Assembly (NCBI RefSeq): GCF_000724625.1
Contig: NZ_CP007139.1
Location: 2,914,001-2,978,000 of the forward strand
Source: Fimbriimonas ginsengisoli Gsoil 348
GTDB taxonomy: Bacteria > Armatimonadota > Fimbriimonadia > Fimbriimonadales > Fimbriimonadaceae
Length of the DNA: 64,000 nucleotides
Direction: 5' to 3'
The notes under the pieces are model-generated. The model worked only from the letters and a program-made list of their open reading frames with translations, did no database searches and had not been told where the DNA came from. Both the position numbers and the translations under genes were made by a program. This document shows positions 8,194 to 16,836 of the stretch, one piece after another (the first letter of the stretch is position 1; each line of letters begins with the position of its first letter).

Positions 8194-8430
8194 ATGGCAG
8201 TCTATAAATACAGCTCGTACGTGAAAACGTCGACGAGCGACGCGTTTGACACAATCTATGAACCCGGTTCGAAGCCCGCGCATTCGGGCATTTACCGTTG
8301 CGAGGGCTGCGGCAAGGAGATTTCGCACAATGCAGGTGTCTCGTTGCCGCCCCAGAACCACCATCAGCACACCGTAGCCCAAGGCAAGGTGCGTTGGCGG
8401 ATGAGCGTGTACGCTGAGACCAACGGCTAG
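8194..8430 (+). CDS. Small zinc-ribbon-like conserved protein (78 aa)
   Basis: A 78-residue soluble protein of a widespread unnamed family. A Cys pair in YRCEGCGKEI (CxxC) and the motif SLPPQNHHQHT supply likely Zn ligands. The N-terminus MAVYKYSSYVKTSTSDAFD and the phrase PGSKPAHSGIYRCEGCG are the family's signature as I remember it. Its function is not known; some genomes label it protein L. I chose the ATG at 8194 because GGGAG precedes it by six bases, although the frame stays open upstream. It stands alone, between hairpins and followed by a strong hairpin. Confidence 0.78.
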   Translation: MAVYKYSSYVKTSTSDAFDTIYEPGSKPAHSGIYRCEGCGKEISHNAGVSLPPQNHHQHTVAQGKVRWRMSVYAETNG

Positions 8431-8445
8431 CTCTTACAACACGGT

Positions 8446-8488
8446 CCAGAACGTCCCCGATCGTCTACGACGACTGGGGGCGTTCTGG
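8446..8488 (+). terminator. Strong hairpin after the small zinc-ribbon gene
   Basis: CCAGAACG-T-CCCC pairs with GGGG-G-CGTTCTGG across a 16-17 nt loop, starting 15 bp after the stop of the gene ending at 8430. No U-tract follows, so termination is likely but not certain. The rest of 8489-8634 shows nothing I can identify. Confidence 0.5.
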
Positions 8489-8634
8489 CATGTGGCGTAC
8501 TTGTGGGTCAATTCGTGGGTTAGTTCTAGCCGTTAAAAGCCGTGGACCTCAGCGGAAAAGCGCATGCAGTCTTGGCGGCATCTTCTGAGCTCTGTAGATT
8601 TGAATCAAATCGTTCTCCAAACCTACACAAATCA

Positions 8635-8710
8635 TGGCGGCCTCGGAGGGACTCGAACCCCCGACGCCCTCCTTAGGACGGAGGCGCTCTATCCTCTGAG
8701 CTACGAGGCC
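8635..8710 (-). tRNA. tRNA-Arg (anticodon CCT)
   Basis: The minus strand begins GGCCTCG at 8710 and ends with the pairing CGAGGCC, discriminator G and an encoded CCA at 8635. The D-arm (AGCTCAGAGGATAGAGC), the anticodon stem CCTCC/GGAGG with loop GTCCTAA (anticodon CCT), and the T-arm with GTTCGAGTC are all present. It reads AGG codons. Confidence 0.96.
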
Positions 8711-8764
8711 GCAGTTTCATGAGATTACCTGGGGAAGCAGGGCGAGGCGGGGCACAATTCCTGG

Positions 8765-9079
8765 GTGGAACGAATCCCTGAATCCGATTGGAAGGTGCTG
8801 CGTCAGCTCGCGCTGGTCGCTCTCGATCGGCTCTGCGCCCAAATCGTCGGCGAAATCACGGTGATCGCCTCGAACGAGGCGATCACGATGCACGAACGGT
8901 TTGGTGAGATATACGGGTTGATTGGAGATCGAAACAAGGACATCGCAAGGACCTTCGATGGGCCGAGCCGATCAAGTGCGCCGCTAAAGCTTCTCCAAAT
9001 GAGGTCGTTGGACCTCGTTTCGGACGAGGAACTCGGCGGTTCTCCGAGGATGTTCGGGCGTTTATCCAACGAGTCCTAG
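8765..9079 (+). CDS. Conserved hypothetical helical protein
   Basis: A 104-residue, mostly helical, probably cytoplasmic protein. The pattern SDWKVLRQLALVALDRLC, then MHERFGEIYGLIGDRNKDIARTFDGPSRSSA and LVSDEELG recalls a broadly distributed bacterial protein of unknown function with the core W-x-x-R...ALdRfC...hERy...RD...FD..RRS.A. The start is GTG. Its TAG stop shares the CTAG tetranucleotide with the TAG stop of the convergent PhyH gene. No operon partners. Confidence 0.7.
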   Translation: MERIPESDWKVLRQLALVALDRLCAQIVGEITVIASNEAITMHERFGEIYGLIGDRNKDIARTFDGPSRSSAPLKLLQMRSLDLVSDEELGGSPRMFGRLSNES

Positions 9080-9885
9080 CTTAGCGACTGCCCGTACGCG
9101 TCGCCGATACCGAGCAATTGCATGCGCACCGGGTCGCCGCTTGAGCGGGCGGCGTCCAGCAGCCGCGGCGAGGGCTCGTAGCCGGGCCACATCTTCATCC
9201 AGAAGTGGCCGTAGTTGTAGATCAGCACCCGCCGGGGGCGGTCGGAGTCGTTGTTCACCGCGCAGTGGTACACCCGTCCGTTGAACAGATATGCGGTTCC
9301 CGCGCGCCCGGTCATCTGGACCATCCCCGGCATCTCCCGGGGATCCGAAACCGACGGAAAACGAAAATCCAAGGGAAACCGGTGGGAGCCCGGCACCATG
9401 GCCGTCCCGCCCGAGTTCTCGTCCACGTCGGATAGAAGAAAAAACACCTTTACCATCATCACCGACAGCGGGTGGTACACCCCGCGCATCCCCACATCGT
9501 GGTGCCAGCCGGCGTGCGTTCGCGGCGTCCGCGGCGGGGTGATGAAGAAGTCGTTGTCGATCATCATCACGTCCTCGCCCAGGATTTCCCGAACGAGCGG
9601 AAACACCGAGGGATGCCAGAGCAGGCTCAATAATTCGTCGTCGTACTCGATGGGAGACTGGATCTGATCGAGAACTTCGCTCCTAACGCCGGGCAGTGAG
9701 AAGTCATCCTTCCATTTCTCGTACGCCCCACTGGCTGCCGATTGGATTCGCGCGAGATGCTCCGGGGACAACGCGTTTGCGATGGTTAGGAACCCGTTCG
9801 ACTCCAAAAAGATTCGCTGCTCGTCGGTCACCGATTTATCATAGTCGCCAATCGATCTGGTAAACCCGATCGAGGTGAGGCGCAC
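9076..9885 (-). CDS. Phytanoyl-CoA dioxygenase (PhyH) family protein
   Basis: Predicted Fe(II)/2-oxoglutarate-dependent oxygenase. The iron triad is visible as HHDVGM (H-x-D) and a distal His in VYHCAVNNDSDRPRR, where the trailing Arg would hold 2-oxoglutarate. The N-terminal LESNGFLTIANALSPEHLARI is the family's usual first helix. Full length (269 aa). The substrate cannot be deduced; in such genomes PhyH-like genes are numerous. It shares stop codons through CTAG with the upstream-strand gene, and its GTG start overlaps the divergent membrane protein gene by 11 bp, leaving no separate promoter gap. Confidence 0.88.
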   Translation of the reverse strand: MRLTSIGFTRSIGDYDKSVTDEQRIFLESNGFLTIANALSPEHLARIQSAASGAYEKWKDDFSLPGVRSEVLDQIQSPIEYDDELLSLLWHPSVFPLVREILGEDVMMIDNDFFITPPRTPRTHAGWHHDVGMRGVYHPLSVMMVKVFFLLSDVDENSGGTAMVPGSHRFPLDFRFPSVSDPREMPGMVQMTGRAGTAYLFNGRVYHCAVNNDSDRPRRVLIYNYGHFWMKMWPGYEPSPRLLDAARSSGDPVRMQLLGIGDAYGQSLS

Positions 9886-10801
9886 GTTCTGGCTCCAAGA
9901 TCGGGTCCTATTCCAAGGCGTGGCGCTCGGAGTTTGTGCGTTTCTCCTCGCTGGTCCATTCTCGAAATTTCTCCACGACAGTTCGACCCATCCTCCCGTC
10001 GATCAGGCGTTCCGGTTCCTTCTTAGCTTTATGGGCGTGTTCCTGGTCGCGTCGCACCTGGTTCCCCGCGTCGTCGTCGACGATGACGGAATCGCCGTGT
10101 ACGACATGTTGAACCGCCGGCAGCTCCAGCTTAGGTTCGACCAGATCGTGCGCTATCTGCCTGTAGCCGATACCTGGGCGCTGGTCTCCGCCAACGGCGT
10201 CCATGTCCTGCCCCGGATCGAACTCTCCGAGCTCCACCGGATCATGGTCGACCGAGCGCCGAAGAGCCTTGCCGCTAAGCGGTGGAAGTGCGGTCAAATT
10301 CCCCCCGCGGAGGAATTTCGACACACCCTCCTCGACCCGCGGGTCAGCCCCCAAGCTCTGGGAATGCTGTGTGGCGCTCTAATCATGGCTCTCTTCGATT
10401 TCTCGAGAGTCCTGCACCAAGGGGCATTCCTCATTCCGTCCTTTTGGTTCCCCACTATTTACGACCTAAAGGACGGTTGGGGGACGCTCGACCTTACTTC
10501 CACCGGAATCAAAACGAAGTGGCCGTGGGACACTCGCGAAATTGCCTGGACCGACGTGACCGCCATCTTCATGGAAGGTCCCCCCACCGATCGCCGCTAC
10601 GTACTGACTAGCCTCCAGACCTCTATCGTCGTTCCTCGCCGCATCGCCCGCAGCAAAGATGCCATGCGCAAGCTACTGTACAGCCTGCCCGACGGCACGC
10701 GGTGCGTCAACTTCAATGAGACCTTCCGCAAAGGGTTCCGTAAGCAGCGTTGGAAGTGGGCTCTACCCCGGCTTCGCCGAGCCGCCCCGGCAGGCGTCTA
10801 G
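9875..10801 (+). CDS. Hypothetical membrane protein with PH-like soluble segments
   Basis: 308 residues. Three hydrophobic segments are visible: about 11-30 (VLFQGVALGVCAFLLAG), about 45-62 (FRFLLSFMGVFLVASHLV) and about 163-185. The segments between them (VVDDDGIAVYDMLNRRQLQLRFDQIVRY and LDLTSTGIKTKWPWDTREIAWTDVTAIF) have the hydrophobic pattern often seen in PH-like or YcxB-like membrane proteins; this is only a resemblance. The GTG start lies inside the start of the divergent PhyH gene, and its stop shares CTAG with the convergent AAA+ gene. Function unknown. Confidence 0.72.
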   Translation: MRRTFWLQDRVLFQGVALGVCAFLLAGPFSKFLHDSSTHPPVDQAFRFLLSFMGVFLVASHLVPRVVVDDDGIAVYDMLNRRQLQLRFDQIVRYLPVADTWALVSANGVHVLPRIELSELHRIMVDRAPKSLAAKRWKCGQIPPAEEFRHTLLDPRVSPQALGMLCGALIMALFDFSRVLHQGAFLIPSFWFPTIYDLKDGWGTLDLTSTGIKTKWPWDTREIAWTDVTAIFMEGPPTDRRYVLTSLQTSIVVPRRIARSKDAMRKLLYSLPDGTRCVNFNETFRKGFRKQRWKWALPRLRRAAPAGV

Positions 10802-12081
10802 CCATCGTCGTCCTCCTCCTCCACGATGGGCTTTGGCTTCGTCGTTTTCATCTGCCTCCGAAGCGTGTCCACCTGACTGCGCAGTACCTGGCCCATGGTT
10901 CCGGGAACCGGATCGCGCACCCACGCCATCAGGCCGGAAAGTCCCAATTCCTTCAAATAGGCGAAAGAGAACCCCTCGGTAAGGCGGACGATCTCTTCGA
11001 TCTCGGTTTCGTCGATCCGCGCCGCTTCCTCCCGCTGCCCGCTCGTCACCGTTAAGAACCGCAGACGCTCGGGCGGAGCCGGGAGGTCGAAGGTGATCTT
11101 GCGGTCGAAGCGGCTGGGCCGATCCAACAGGGCGGGATCCAATTTCTTCGGGTGGTTCGTCGTGGCCACAGTCAGAATCCCTTCGTTCTCCGCAAAGCCG
11201 TCCATCTCATTCAAAAAGAACGATCGGGATGCCTCGTCCACGAGCGAATCCAGATCCTCCAAGATCAGCAGACATGGCGCCACCGCGCGTGCCTTGGTAA
11301 AGACCGCCTCGATGCTTTGGGCCACCGTCCCCTTCGCCGGGCGGAAGCTCCGCACATACAGGCAAGGCCGGCCCAGCCGTTGGATCATCGCCTTGATGCA
11401 GTGGGTTTTTCCGTTGCCCGGCGGGCCCAGCAGCAAAATGCCCCGCTTCCATGCCACCCCGTATCGGGCATACAGGTCGCGAGCGGAAAAGAACCCGTCA
11501 AAGTCGGCCAGCAGCTCGTCGCGGAGCGAGTCGGCTAGGATCAGGCTGTCGAACGATGCGCTTTCGATTTGCTTCATCAAGAGCTTGTCGCGGCTCCAGG
11601 CCCCGCCGCGCCACACGAGGATCTCTCCGCGTACCTCGGCGCCCCAAGTGCACACCGCGGAAAAGAGGTCGTGCGCATCCTGCTCCCGCTCGGCAATCAG
11701 GAAGTGGCGCTCGGTATCGCAAAGCCCGTAGGTCAGGCTTAGGCAGTGCAGCCGCTTGCCCCGCCATAAAACTTCGTAAAAGGCGTTCCGCGGCTCCGTC
11801 CGCGCTTGGCGCTCGCGCGTGTCCCAGGTCATGTCGAGCTGGGCATGGGTCGCGTCCATCAGGTGGAGCGAGCACTTACCTTCCGCGGCGTAGCGGATAA
11901 GGTCGAAATCGGAATCATCGGTTTCGAGAATGTGTCGGTCCGAAAAGAGGTCGGCCAAACGACGACTGACGTCGTAGACCATCGCATCTTCCGGCAGCAT
12001 CAAAGAATCGGAAATCAGTCTGGTTAAAGATCGCATCATACGGAGGCATGCCCATGCGGGGCAGTCGCTAAGAAAGCTCAC
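10798..12081 (-). CDS. AAA+ ATPase (BCS1/CDC48-like single module)
   Basis: A cytoplasmic ATPase. The N-terminal half (about 1-195) is a unique domain. The AAA module shows Walker A GPPGNGKT (about 219-226), Walker B LLILEDLD, sensor 1 VATTNHP and the arginine-finger segment DRPSRFDR, then a C-terminal helical lid (LTEGFSFAYLKELGLSGL). The acidic tail ends EEEDDDG. All ATPase motifs are intact. The substrate is unknown, and no peptidase is adjacent. The frame opens at a GTG (12081), while a tandem ATG-ATG 14-15 codons later is an alternative start. A LacI regulator lies upstream on the same strand. Confidence 0.88.
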   Translation of the reverse strand: MSFLSDCPAWACLRMMRSLTRLISDSLMLPEDAMVYDVSRRLADLFSDRHILETDDSDFDLIRYAAEGKCSLHLMDATHAQLDMTWDTRERQARTEPRNAFYEVLWRGKRLHCLSLTYGLCDTERHFLIAEREQDAHDLFSAVCTWGAEVRGEILVWRGGAWSRDKLLMKQIESASFDSLILADSLRDELLADFDGFFSARDLYARYGVAWKRGILLLGPPGNGKTHCIKAMIQRLGRPCLYVRSFRPAKGTVAQSIEAVFTKARAVAPCLLILEDLDSLVDEASRSFFLNEMDGFAENEGILTVATTNHPKKLDPALLDRPSRFDRKITFDLPAPPERLRFLTVTSGQREEAARIDETEIEEIVRLTEGFSFAYLKELGLSGLMAWVRDPVPGTMGQVLRSQVDTLRRQMKTTKPKPIVEEEDDDG

Positions 12082-12209
12082 GAACGGCCAGGGCCACGCG
12101 CGACCGCGAGATTCGCGGCAAGGGCGCGGGCAAAGAGGGCGCTACAGTTCGGAGAGGCGACGCATGACGGATCGATATGGTGGCAGATCGCCCGGTGCCG
12201 CTGTCAATA

Positions 12210-12219
12210 CAAGCGCTTG
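12210..12219. promoter_or_regulatory. LacI-type operator candidate CAAGCGCTTG
   Basis: A perfect 10-bp palindrome with the CG centre typical of LacI/GalR operators lies one base beyond the LacI stop codon and about 130 bp before the AAA+ gene on the same strand. On the minus strand it runs into ATTGACA. A 12-bp version with the same core occurs at 63399. Confidence 0.5.
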
Positions 12220-12220
12220 G

Positions 12221-13210
12221 CTAAACCGCCGTGGCGGCTTCGGTCAGCGTCGACTCGCGCACCATCAGCGTTCCCTGCAGAGATACCGACTGCAGCGGAA
12301 GCTTGTCGTCCTTGATCCGGTTTATTAGCATTTCCAGGGCAGCCTGGCACATCGCCGGCACCGGACTGGCGACGGTGGTCAGCGTGGGAATCGTAACCCC
12401 GCCGATATCGGTTCCGTCTCCACCCACCACGGCAAAATCGTCCGGGCAACGGAGTCCCAGGTCGGCCATCCCCCGGATCGCCGCGATCGCGATGCCGTCA
12501 TCCTGGCAGAAAAATCCGTCGGGCCGATTGGCCGATTCGCCGGCTCGCCTCGCCGCCAGCCGCGCCGCCTCGTAATCGCCGCCCGCCACCTCGATTCTCC
12601 ACGGCTCGGCTCCCAAGGCGCTCATCGCGCGGTCGTAGGCCGCGCCGAAGGAGCTCATCCGGTCGGGAGCGCCGGGAGTGCCGATGAAGGCGATCCGCCG
12701 CCGTCCGGTGGAGGTCAAGTGTCGCATCGCCTCGGCCGCGCCGGCGGCGATGTCGACCCACACATGGTCCAGGCTAGTGTTCACCTCGGTGCCCACGCTC
12801 ACAATCGGGATATGGCTGGGAATGTCGCCGCTGGCGATCACCTCGGGGGTGTCCATCACAAAGACGCCGTCGACGGGCCAGTCCATCGCTCGTCGAAACA
12901 TGCCGGGGCGCGAGGGAGAAACAAGCACCTGGTAGCCGATCGCCTGGCACGCCTCGACAAGGGTGTGGAACACGTAGGAGTAGTGCGGCGATCGGATCTG
13001 TGGCACGCACACCGACAAAATCTGGGTTCGGCCGCTCACCAGCGCCCGCGCCGCCATATTCGGCCGGTACCCAAGCTCGCGAGCCACCTTGAATACCCGC
13101 TGCCTGGTCGCCTCGGGGATCGCGACGTCCTTGCGTTCATTCAGCACGAATGACACCGTCGCATGCGACAGGTTAAGTTGCTTGGCAATATCGCGAAGTG
13201 TTACGGGCAT
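12221..13210 (-). CDS. LacI/GalR family transcriptional regulator
   Basis: DNA-binding repressor with an effector-binding periplasmic-binding-protein-like domain. The N-terminal helix-turn-helix is clear (VTLRDIAKQLNLSHATVSFVLNERKDVAIP) with the hinge helix LGYRPNMAARALVSGRT. The effector domain follows to residue 329. The normal length of this family is 330-340. It is divergent from the beta-helix gene at 13393 and lies upstream of the AAA+ gene. A partial inverted repeat CCTTGT-N16-ACAAGG (13249-13276) lies in the shared promoter gap. The ligand is probably a sugar, but the beta-helix protein next door does not identify it. Confidence 0.93.
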   Translation of the reverse strand: MPVTLRDIAKQLNLSHATVSFVLNERKDVAIPEATRQRVFKVARELGYRPNMAARALVSGRTQILSVCVPQIRSPHYSYVFHTLVEACQAIGYQVLVSPSRPGMFRRAMDWPVDGVFVMDTPEVIASGDIPSHIPIVSVGTEVNTSLDHVWVDIAAGAAEAMRHLTSTGRRRIAFIGTPGAPDRMSSFGAAYDRAMSALGAEPWRIEVAGGDYEAARLAARRAGESANRPDGFFCQDDGIAIAAIRGMADLGLRCPDDFAVVGGDGTDIGGVTIPTLTTVASPVPAMCQAALEMLINRIKDDKLPLQSVSLQGTLMVRESTLTEAATAV

Positions 13211-13392
13211 CTATCGAATCTCGAGTTCTTGCGGCACACAGGCTGGAACCTTGTCATTGTAACGACCTTAACAAGGCCGTAGGTCCCGGCAGAGCGAATT
13301 GGGTCTATTTACTGGGTAGGCAAATTTACCGACCGACGAATGCGGAACGATCTTCCGACCGAAGCGAACTCCTAAAGTGGAACAATCGTCTC

Positions 13393-15426
13393 GTGCCTTC
13401 CATGATCCCCGCAATCCTCATGCTCGTCGGGCAGACCGGAACTGGCCTCCCGCACGAGGTTACCAAGTCGACGCAGTTCAAAGCTGGAACCTACCGGCTT
13501 ACGCAACCAATCGTCGTCTCCGGCGTCAACGTCGTCCTCGATGGCGGCGGGGCCACATTGCTCGGTAACGGCGCCGGCGTTGGCATCCAAATTCAAAAAG
13601 GATCCAATGTAACCGTGAAGAACCTTAAGATCAAAGGTTTCCGGTGGGGGCTCGTAGCGGAAGGCTCGGCCGGACTCAAGCTGATCTCCGTCGACTCTTC
13701 CGGCAATCAAAACTATCCTGAAGCGGCGGCCGGAAAGGTCGTCATGGATATGGAAGGGGGGAAGGAGCCGGATTACGGGGGCGGAATCCTCCTTCGCGGC
13801 GTCTCCGGCGGCCTCCTGCAAGGGATCCACGCCCACGGCCAGTGGAACGGTCTCACCCTCTCCGGCTGCACTACCACCGTCGTCGAGCGTAGCGATTTCT
13901 CCAAGAATGACGATACCGGCATCCATCTCTGGGCTTCCAGCGATAACGAAATTCGGGATTGCCGCATCACATGGATCGGCATCGGCATGGCGAAGAACGG
14001 CTCGTTCGCCCACAAGGGAGGCGACCAGGCCGGAATCCTCCTCGAGCACGACTCGAGCCGGAACAAGGTTCTCCGCAACAACCTCGTCCATTGCGTTGGC
14101 GATGGAGTGTTCCTCCGCGCGAACGAGCTTGCGCCGGTTCCCGCGGCCGAGGCCAAGAAGCAGGGAGCGGCAAGCGTCGGCGACAATCCAGTGCTCCTGC
14201 CGACCCACCCGTCGAACGACAATCTCTTCCAAGAAAACGACGCGAGCTTCGCCGAGGACGCTAATTCGTTCGAGAGCGATTTCTGCTCCGGCAACCAATT
14301 CATCAAGAACGTGGCCGCGTACTCCAATTACGGCTTTTGGCTTGGCTTCAGCCGGAATGCCACGGTTCGAGGAAACTTGGTGGTCGGCAACAAGACCCGA
14401 GGATTGCAGCTCGATAACGGCTGGGCCAACGTGGTGGAAGGGAATACGTTCATTCGCGACTACGGCTCGCCCACCGCCATGTACTTCTCGGACGAGGAGG
14501 CGAACGCCACTCACCCGAACCACGGCGCGCAAAACCGAAGCGGAGACATCCGGATCTTCGACAACGTTTTCATCGGACACGCGCGCCCTTTCCACTTCAT
14601 AAATTCAAGCCCCGCGACGGTTCAGTCGAATACGTGGATCTACTCCGGCGCCCTGGAGCCCACGATCACGGAAGACGCAATCGCCGAGGTAACGGGAACT
14701 CGACCGCTATTCATCGGCAACGGCGCCGAAAAACACACCGGGCCAGACTTCATTCCCTCTCTGGGAAACGCAGCCTCGGTCCCCTCCATGTTCGATACGG
14801 TGGGCGGAGTTTCCATCCTCCGTCTCGAACCGAAGGCGAAGTCCGCCATCGTGGAAGCGTCGCTCACCGGAGTTTTCGATGGTGAAGAATTCGAACTGGG
14901 CCGTCTAGAAGGCCCTGGCCGACTTTGCTTTCCTAGCCGGCCGGCCCGGTTTATCCGGGTTCGTGGCGCGGCCGCGAGCCCCTCGGCTTTCCTCGCCCTT
15001 TTCGGCGACCAGTCGTTGGCCAAGGCGCATGCCACCACTTCCAGTTCCGGCAGGAAGCTGAGCGATTTCGCCGTGGATGGCGACTGGGACACCCCGGAGC
15101 TTTCTTGGCGGCCGGATGAGAAGATCGGAGAGAACCTGCAGGTCGACCTGCATCGCCCGTGCCTGGTCGATGGCTTCGCCATCGCCTCAAACGTCGTGAA
15201 CCCCCATGACTTCTGGTCGAAGTTTCACATCGAGGTCTCCGAGTCCGGCCTCTTCTCCGGCGAAGAGAAAACGGTGCTTACCGAAGCCGACTGGGATCAT
15301 CGTCCGGGTCCGGTCAGGGTTTACCGAATCCCACCGATTCGAGCTCGCTTCGTGAGGATCGTAGGCGACGTCGCTCAGAAGTGGGTTCAGCTCCAAGAAT
15401 TTGGTGTGTATGGGACGGAAGAGTAA
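13393..15426 (+). CDS. Secreted right-handed beta-helix protein with C-terminal discoidin-like domain
   Basis: About 677 residues. A short hydrophobic leader (MIPAILMLVGQTG) precedes a parallel beta-helix with NosD/pectate-lyase-like coils: VVLDGGGATLLGNG, SNVTVKNLKIKGF, TTTVVERSDFSKNDDTGIHLWASSDNEI and later NSFESDFCSGNQFIKNV. The last ~150 residues (KLSDFAVDGDWDTPELSW to VQLQEFGVYG) resemble an F5/8-type C, discoidin-like carbohydrate-binding domain. Likely an extracellular polysaccharide lyase or glycan-binding protein; catalytic residues were not identified. Start choice: a GTG at 13393 lies six bases after AACAAT, while ATG at 13402 is the alternative; the frame remains open to 13198 without support. 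Confidence 0.85.
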   Translation: MPSMIPAILMLVGQTGTGLPHEVTKSTQFKAGTYRLTQPIVVSGVNVVLDGGGATLLGNGAGVGIQIQKGSNVTVKNLKIKGFRWGLVAEGSAGLKLISVDSSGNQNYPEAAAGKVVMDMEGGKEPDYGGGILLRGVSGGLLQGIHAHGQWNGLTLSGCTTTVVERSDFSKNDDTGIHLWASSDNEIRDCRITWIGIGMAKNGSFAHKGGDQAGILLEHDSSRNKVLRNNLVHCVGDGVFLRANELAPVPAAEAKKQGAASVGDNPVLLPTHPSNDNLFQENDASFAEDANSFESDFCSGNQFIKNVAAYSNYGFWLGFSRNATVRGNLVVGNKTRGLQLDNGWANVVEGNTFIRDYGSPTAMYFSDEEANATHPNHGAQNRSGDIRIFDNVFIGHARPFHFINSSPATVQSNTWIYSGALEPTITEDAIAEVTGTRPLFIGNGAEKHTGPDFIPSLGNAASVPSMFDTVGGVSILRLEPKAKSAIVEASLTGVFDGEEFELGRLEGPGRLCFPSRPARFIRVRGAAASPSAFLALFGDQSLAKAHATTSSSGRKLSDFAVDGDWDTPELSWRPDEKIGENLQVDLHRPCLVDGFAIASNVVNPHDFWSKFHIEVSESGLFSGEEKTVLTEADWDHRPGPVRVYRIPPIRARFVRIVGDVAQKWVQLQEFGVYGTEE

Positions 15427-15437
15427 TCCAACCCTAT

Positions 15438-15466
15438 TTGCATCTAGATCCTAAGTGATCTATTAT
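15438..15466 (+). promoter_or_regulatory. Promoter TTGCAT-N17-TATTAT, leaderless start for the DUF1906 gene
   Basis: The -35 (15438-15443) and -10 (15461-15466) have exact 17-bp spacing, and the ATG at 15474 is seven bases after the -10, at the expected transcription start. No Shine-Dalgarno is present. Confidence 0.65.
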
Positions 15467-15473
15467 TTGTCGG

Positions 15474-16139
15474 ATGCCACATCCTGGATTCGACACTTCC
15501 GATTACCCGGGCGATGACCACATGAGGACTTGGAAAGCTCATTCGCCGTACGAATGGGTCGGGTATTACCTAGGCGGCCCTTGCCATAGCGACCACTCAT
15601 GGCGTGGCAAGCGTGCCTTTATCGAGGAGCTCGGATTCCACATCCTTCCCGTCTTCGTCGGAAACCAGGGTGGAACCGGCTGTGGCCACGGCAACCTCAC
15701 CCCCGCTCGCGGAGCTCAAGATGGAAAGGATGCGGTTGCCGCGATGGCGGCCGACGGTTTCCCGCACCTCCGGTACGTGTACCTTGATGTCGAGCCGGTC
15801 GACGTCGTCACCAGTGTCCAACAAGATTACATTCGAGCTTGGATCGAGTCGGTGCTTCAAGACGCCCGGTACCTCCCGGCTATGTATCTTCACCGAAAGA
15901 ACGCGGACGTCCTGCGGAACATCCTCACCCAGGAGCTGCACGCGCACGGCCACCATGCTCCCGCGCGGATGTGGGTCTGCGGCGGCCCCGCAAGTTTTTC
16001 CATCAACGATGTGCCGGGCAGAAGCACGGTTCCCGATGCATTCGCTTGGCAGGGCGAGCTCGACACGAACCACACCTTCGGCGGCGTCACCATCCACATC
16101 GATCAGAGCGTATCCCTCACGCCGACGCCGGGCGAATAA
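15474..16139 (+). CDS. DUF1906-like glycoside-hydrolase-fold protein (Rv2525c-like)
   Basis: A 221-residue single-domain protein of the TIM-barrel DUF1906 group. It begins directly with GFDTSDYPGDD, a typical strand-1 motif, followed by WVGYYLGGPC, FHILPVFVGNQ and YVYLDVEPVD; the Asp/Glu pairs at strand ends correspond to the putative active site. There is no signal peptide, so it appears cytoplasmic unless exported another way. Family members are linked to peptidoglycan or cell-wall glycan, but activity is unproven. It has its own leaderless-type promoter and is a monocistron. Confidence 0.78.
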   Translation: MPHPGFDTSDYPGDDHMRTWKAHSPYEWVGYYLGGPCHSDHSWRGKRAFIEELGFHILPVFVGNQGGTGCGHGNLTPARGAQDGKDAVAAMAADGFPHLRYVYLDVEPVDVVTSVQQDYIRAWIESVLQDARYLPAMYLHRKNADVLRNILTQELHAHGHHAPARMWVCGGPASFSINDVPGRSTVPDAFAWQGELDTNHTFGGVTIHIDQSVSLTPTPGE

Positions 16140-16194
16140 ATTTGCCTGGCCGCAGAGGAGCGAATGAGGCCAAAATGGACGTTGATAGTTCTGT

Positions 16195-16836
16195 ATGTCG
16201 GCGTCCGCAACCGTTCTCGATCCTCCCTCATCCAGCCTGCTCCGGCGCGCCGCGCTGCTGCAGTGGCTGACGGTGGCGCATGGACTGCTGGAAGGGGGCG
16301 CCTCGCTGATCGCCAGTCGCGGAGCGAACAGCGTCGCCCTTCTCGGCTTCGGTCTAGATAGTCTGGTGGAGGTTCTTTCCGCCGGCATCGTCCTCTGGCG
16401 TCTCGCGTCGGCGGGCGGGAAGGGGCGTTTTTACCTTTCCGAAGCGGTCGGCCTGCGCCTCGTGGGAGTTTGCTTCGTAGCGCTCGCTTTCGGAATCGGA
16501 AGCGACGCCGTGCAGGCCCTTATGCACCACGAGATTCCTCGTCAGACCCTGCTCGGAATCGTAGTGGCCGGCGCTTCGGTCGCCCTGATGCCGGTACTCG
16601 GATTCACCAAACGTCGCATCGGCGCGGAGATCGGCAGCAACGCGATGCAAGCGGATGCCAAGCAAACGCATTTCTGCGCCTTCCTTGCCGGCATCACCCT
16701 CGTGGGCCTCGCGTTGAATACCGCCTTCGGCTGGTGGTGGGCCGACCCGGGCGCTGCCCTCGCCATGACGCCGATCATTCTCTGGGAAGGATTCCAAGCG
16801 CTCCGCGGCCGCGCTTGCGGCTGCTGCGCATGCTAG
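16195..16836 (+). CDS. Cation diffusion facilitator-like transporter (compact form)
   Basis: A 213-residue integral membrane protein with five or six hydrophobic segments. The metal-site motifs of CDF/TMEM163-type proteins are present as FGLDSLVEVLSA in helix 2 and MQADAKQTHFC in helix 5. The usual C-terminal cytoplasmic domain of CDF exporters is absent; instead the protein ends in a Cys-rich tail (RACGCCAC) that could bind metal. It probably exports a divalent cation. The ATG is five bases after a GATAGT -10-like box with no Shine-Dalgarno. The TAG stop shares CTAG with the convergent MarR gene. Confidence 0.8.
   Translation: MSASATVLDPPSSSLLRRAALLQWLTVAHGLLEGGASLIASRGANSVALLGFGLDSLVEVLSAGIVLWRLASAGGKGRFYLSEAVGLRLVGVCFVALAFGIGSDAVQALMHHEIPRQTLLGIVVAGASVALMPVLGFTKRRIGAEIGSNAMQADAKQTHFCAFLAGITLVGLALNTAFGWWWADPGAALAMTPIILWEGFQALRGRACGCCAC

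Noticed and set aside
13372-14595. 407-residue open frame antisense to the beta-helix gene
   Set aside because: The plus-strand protein has beta-helix repeats and a discoidin-like end; the antisense product has no recognisable feature.
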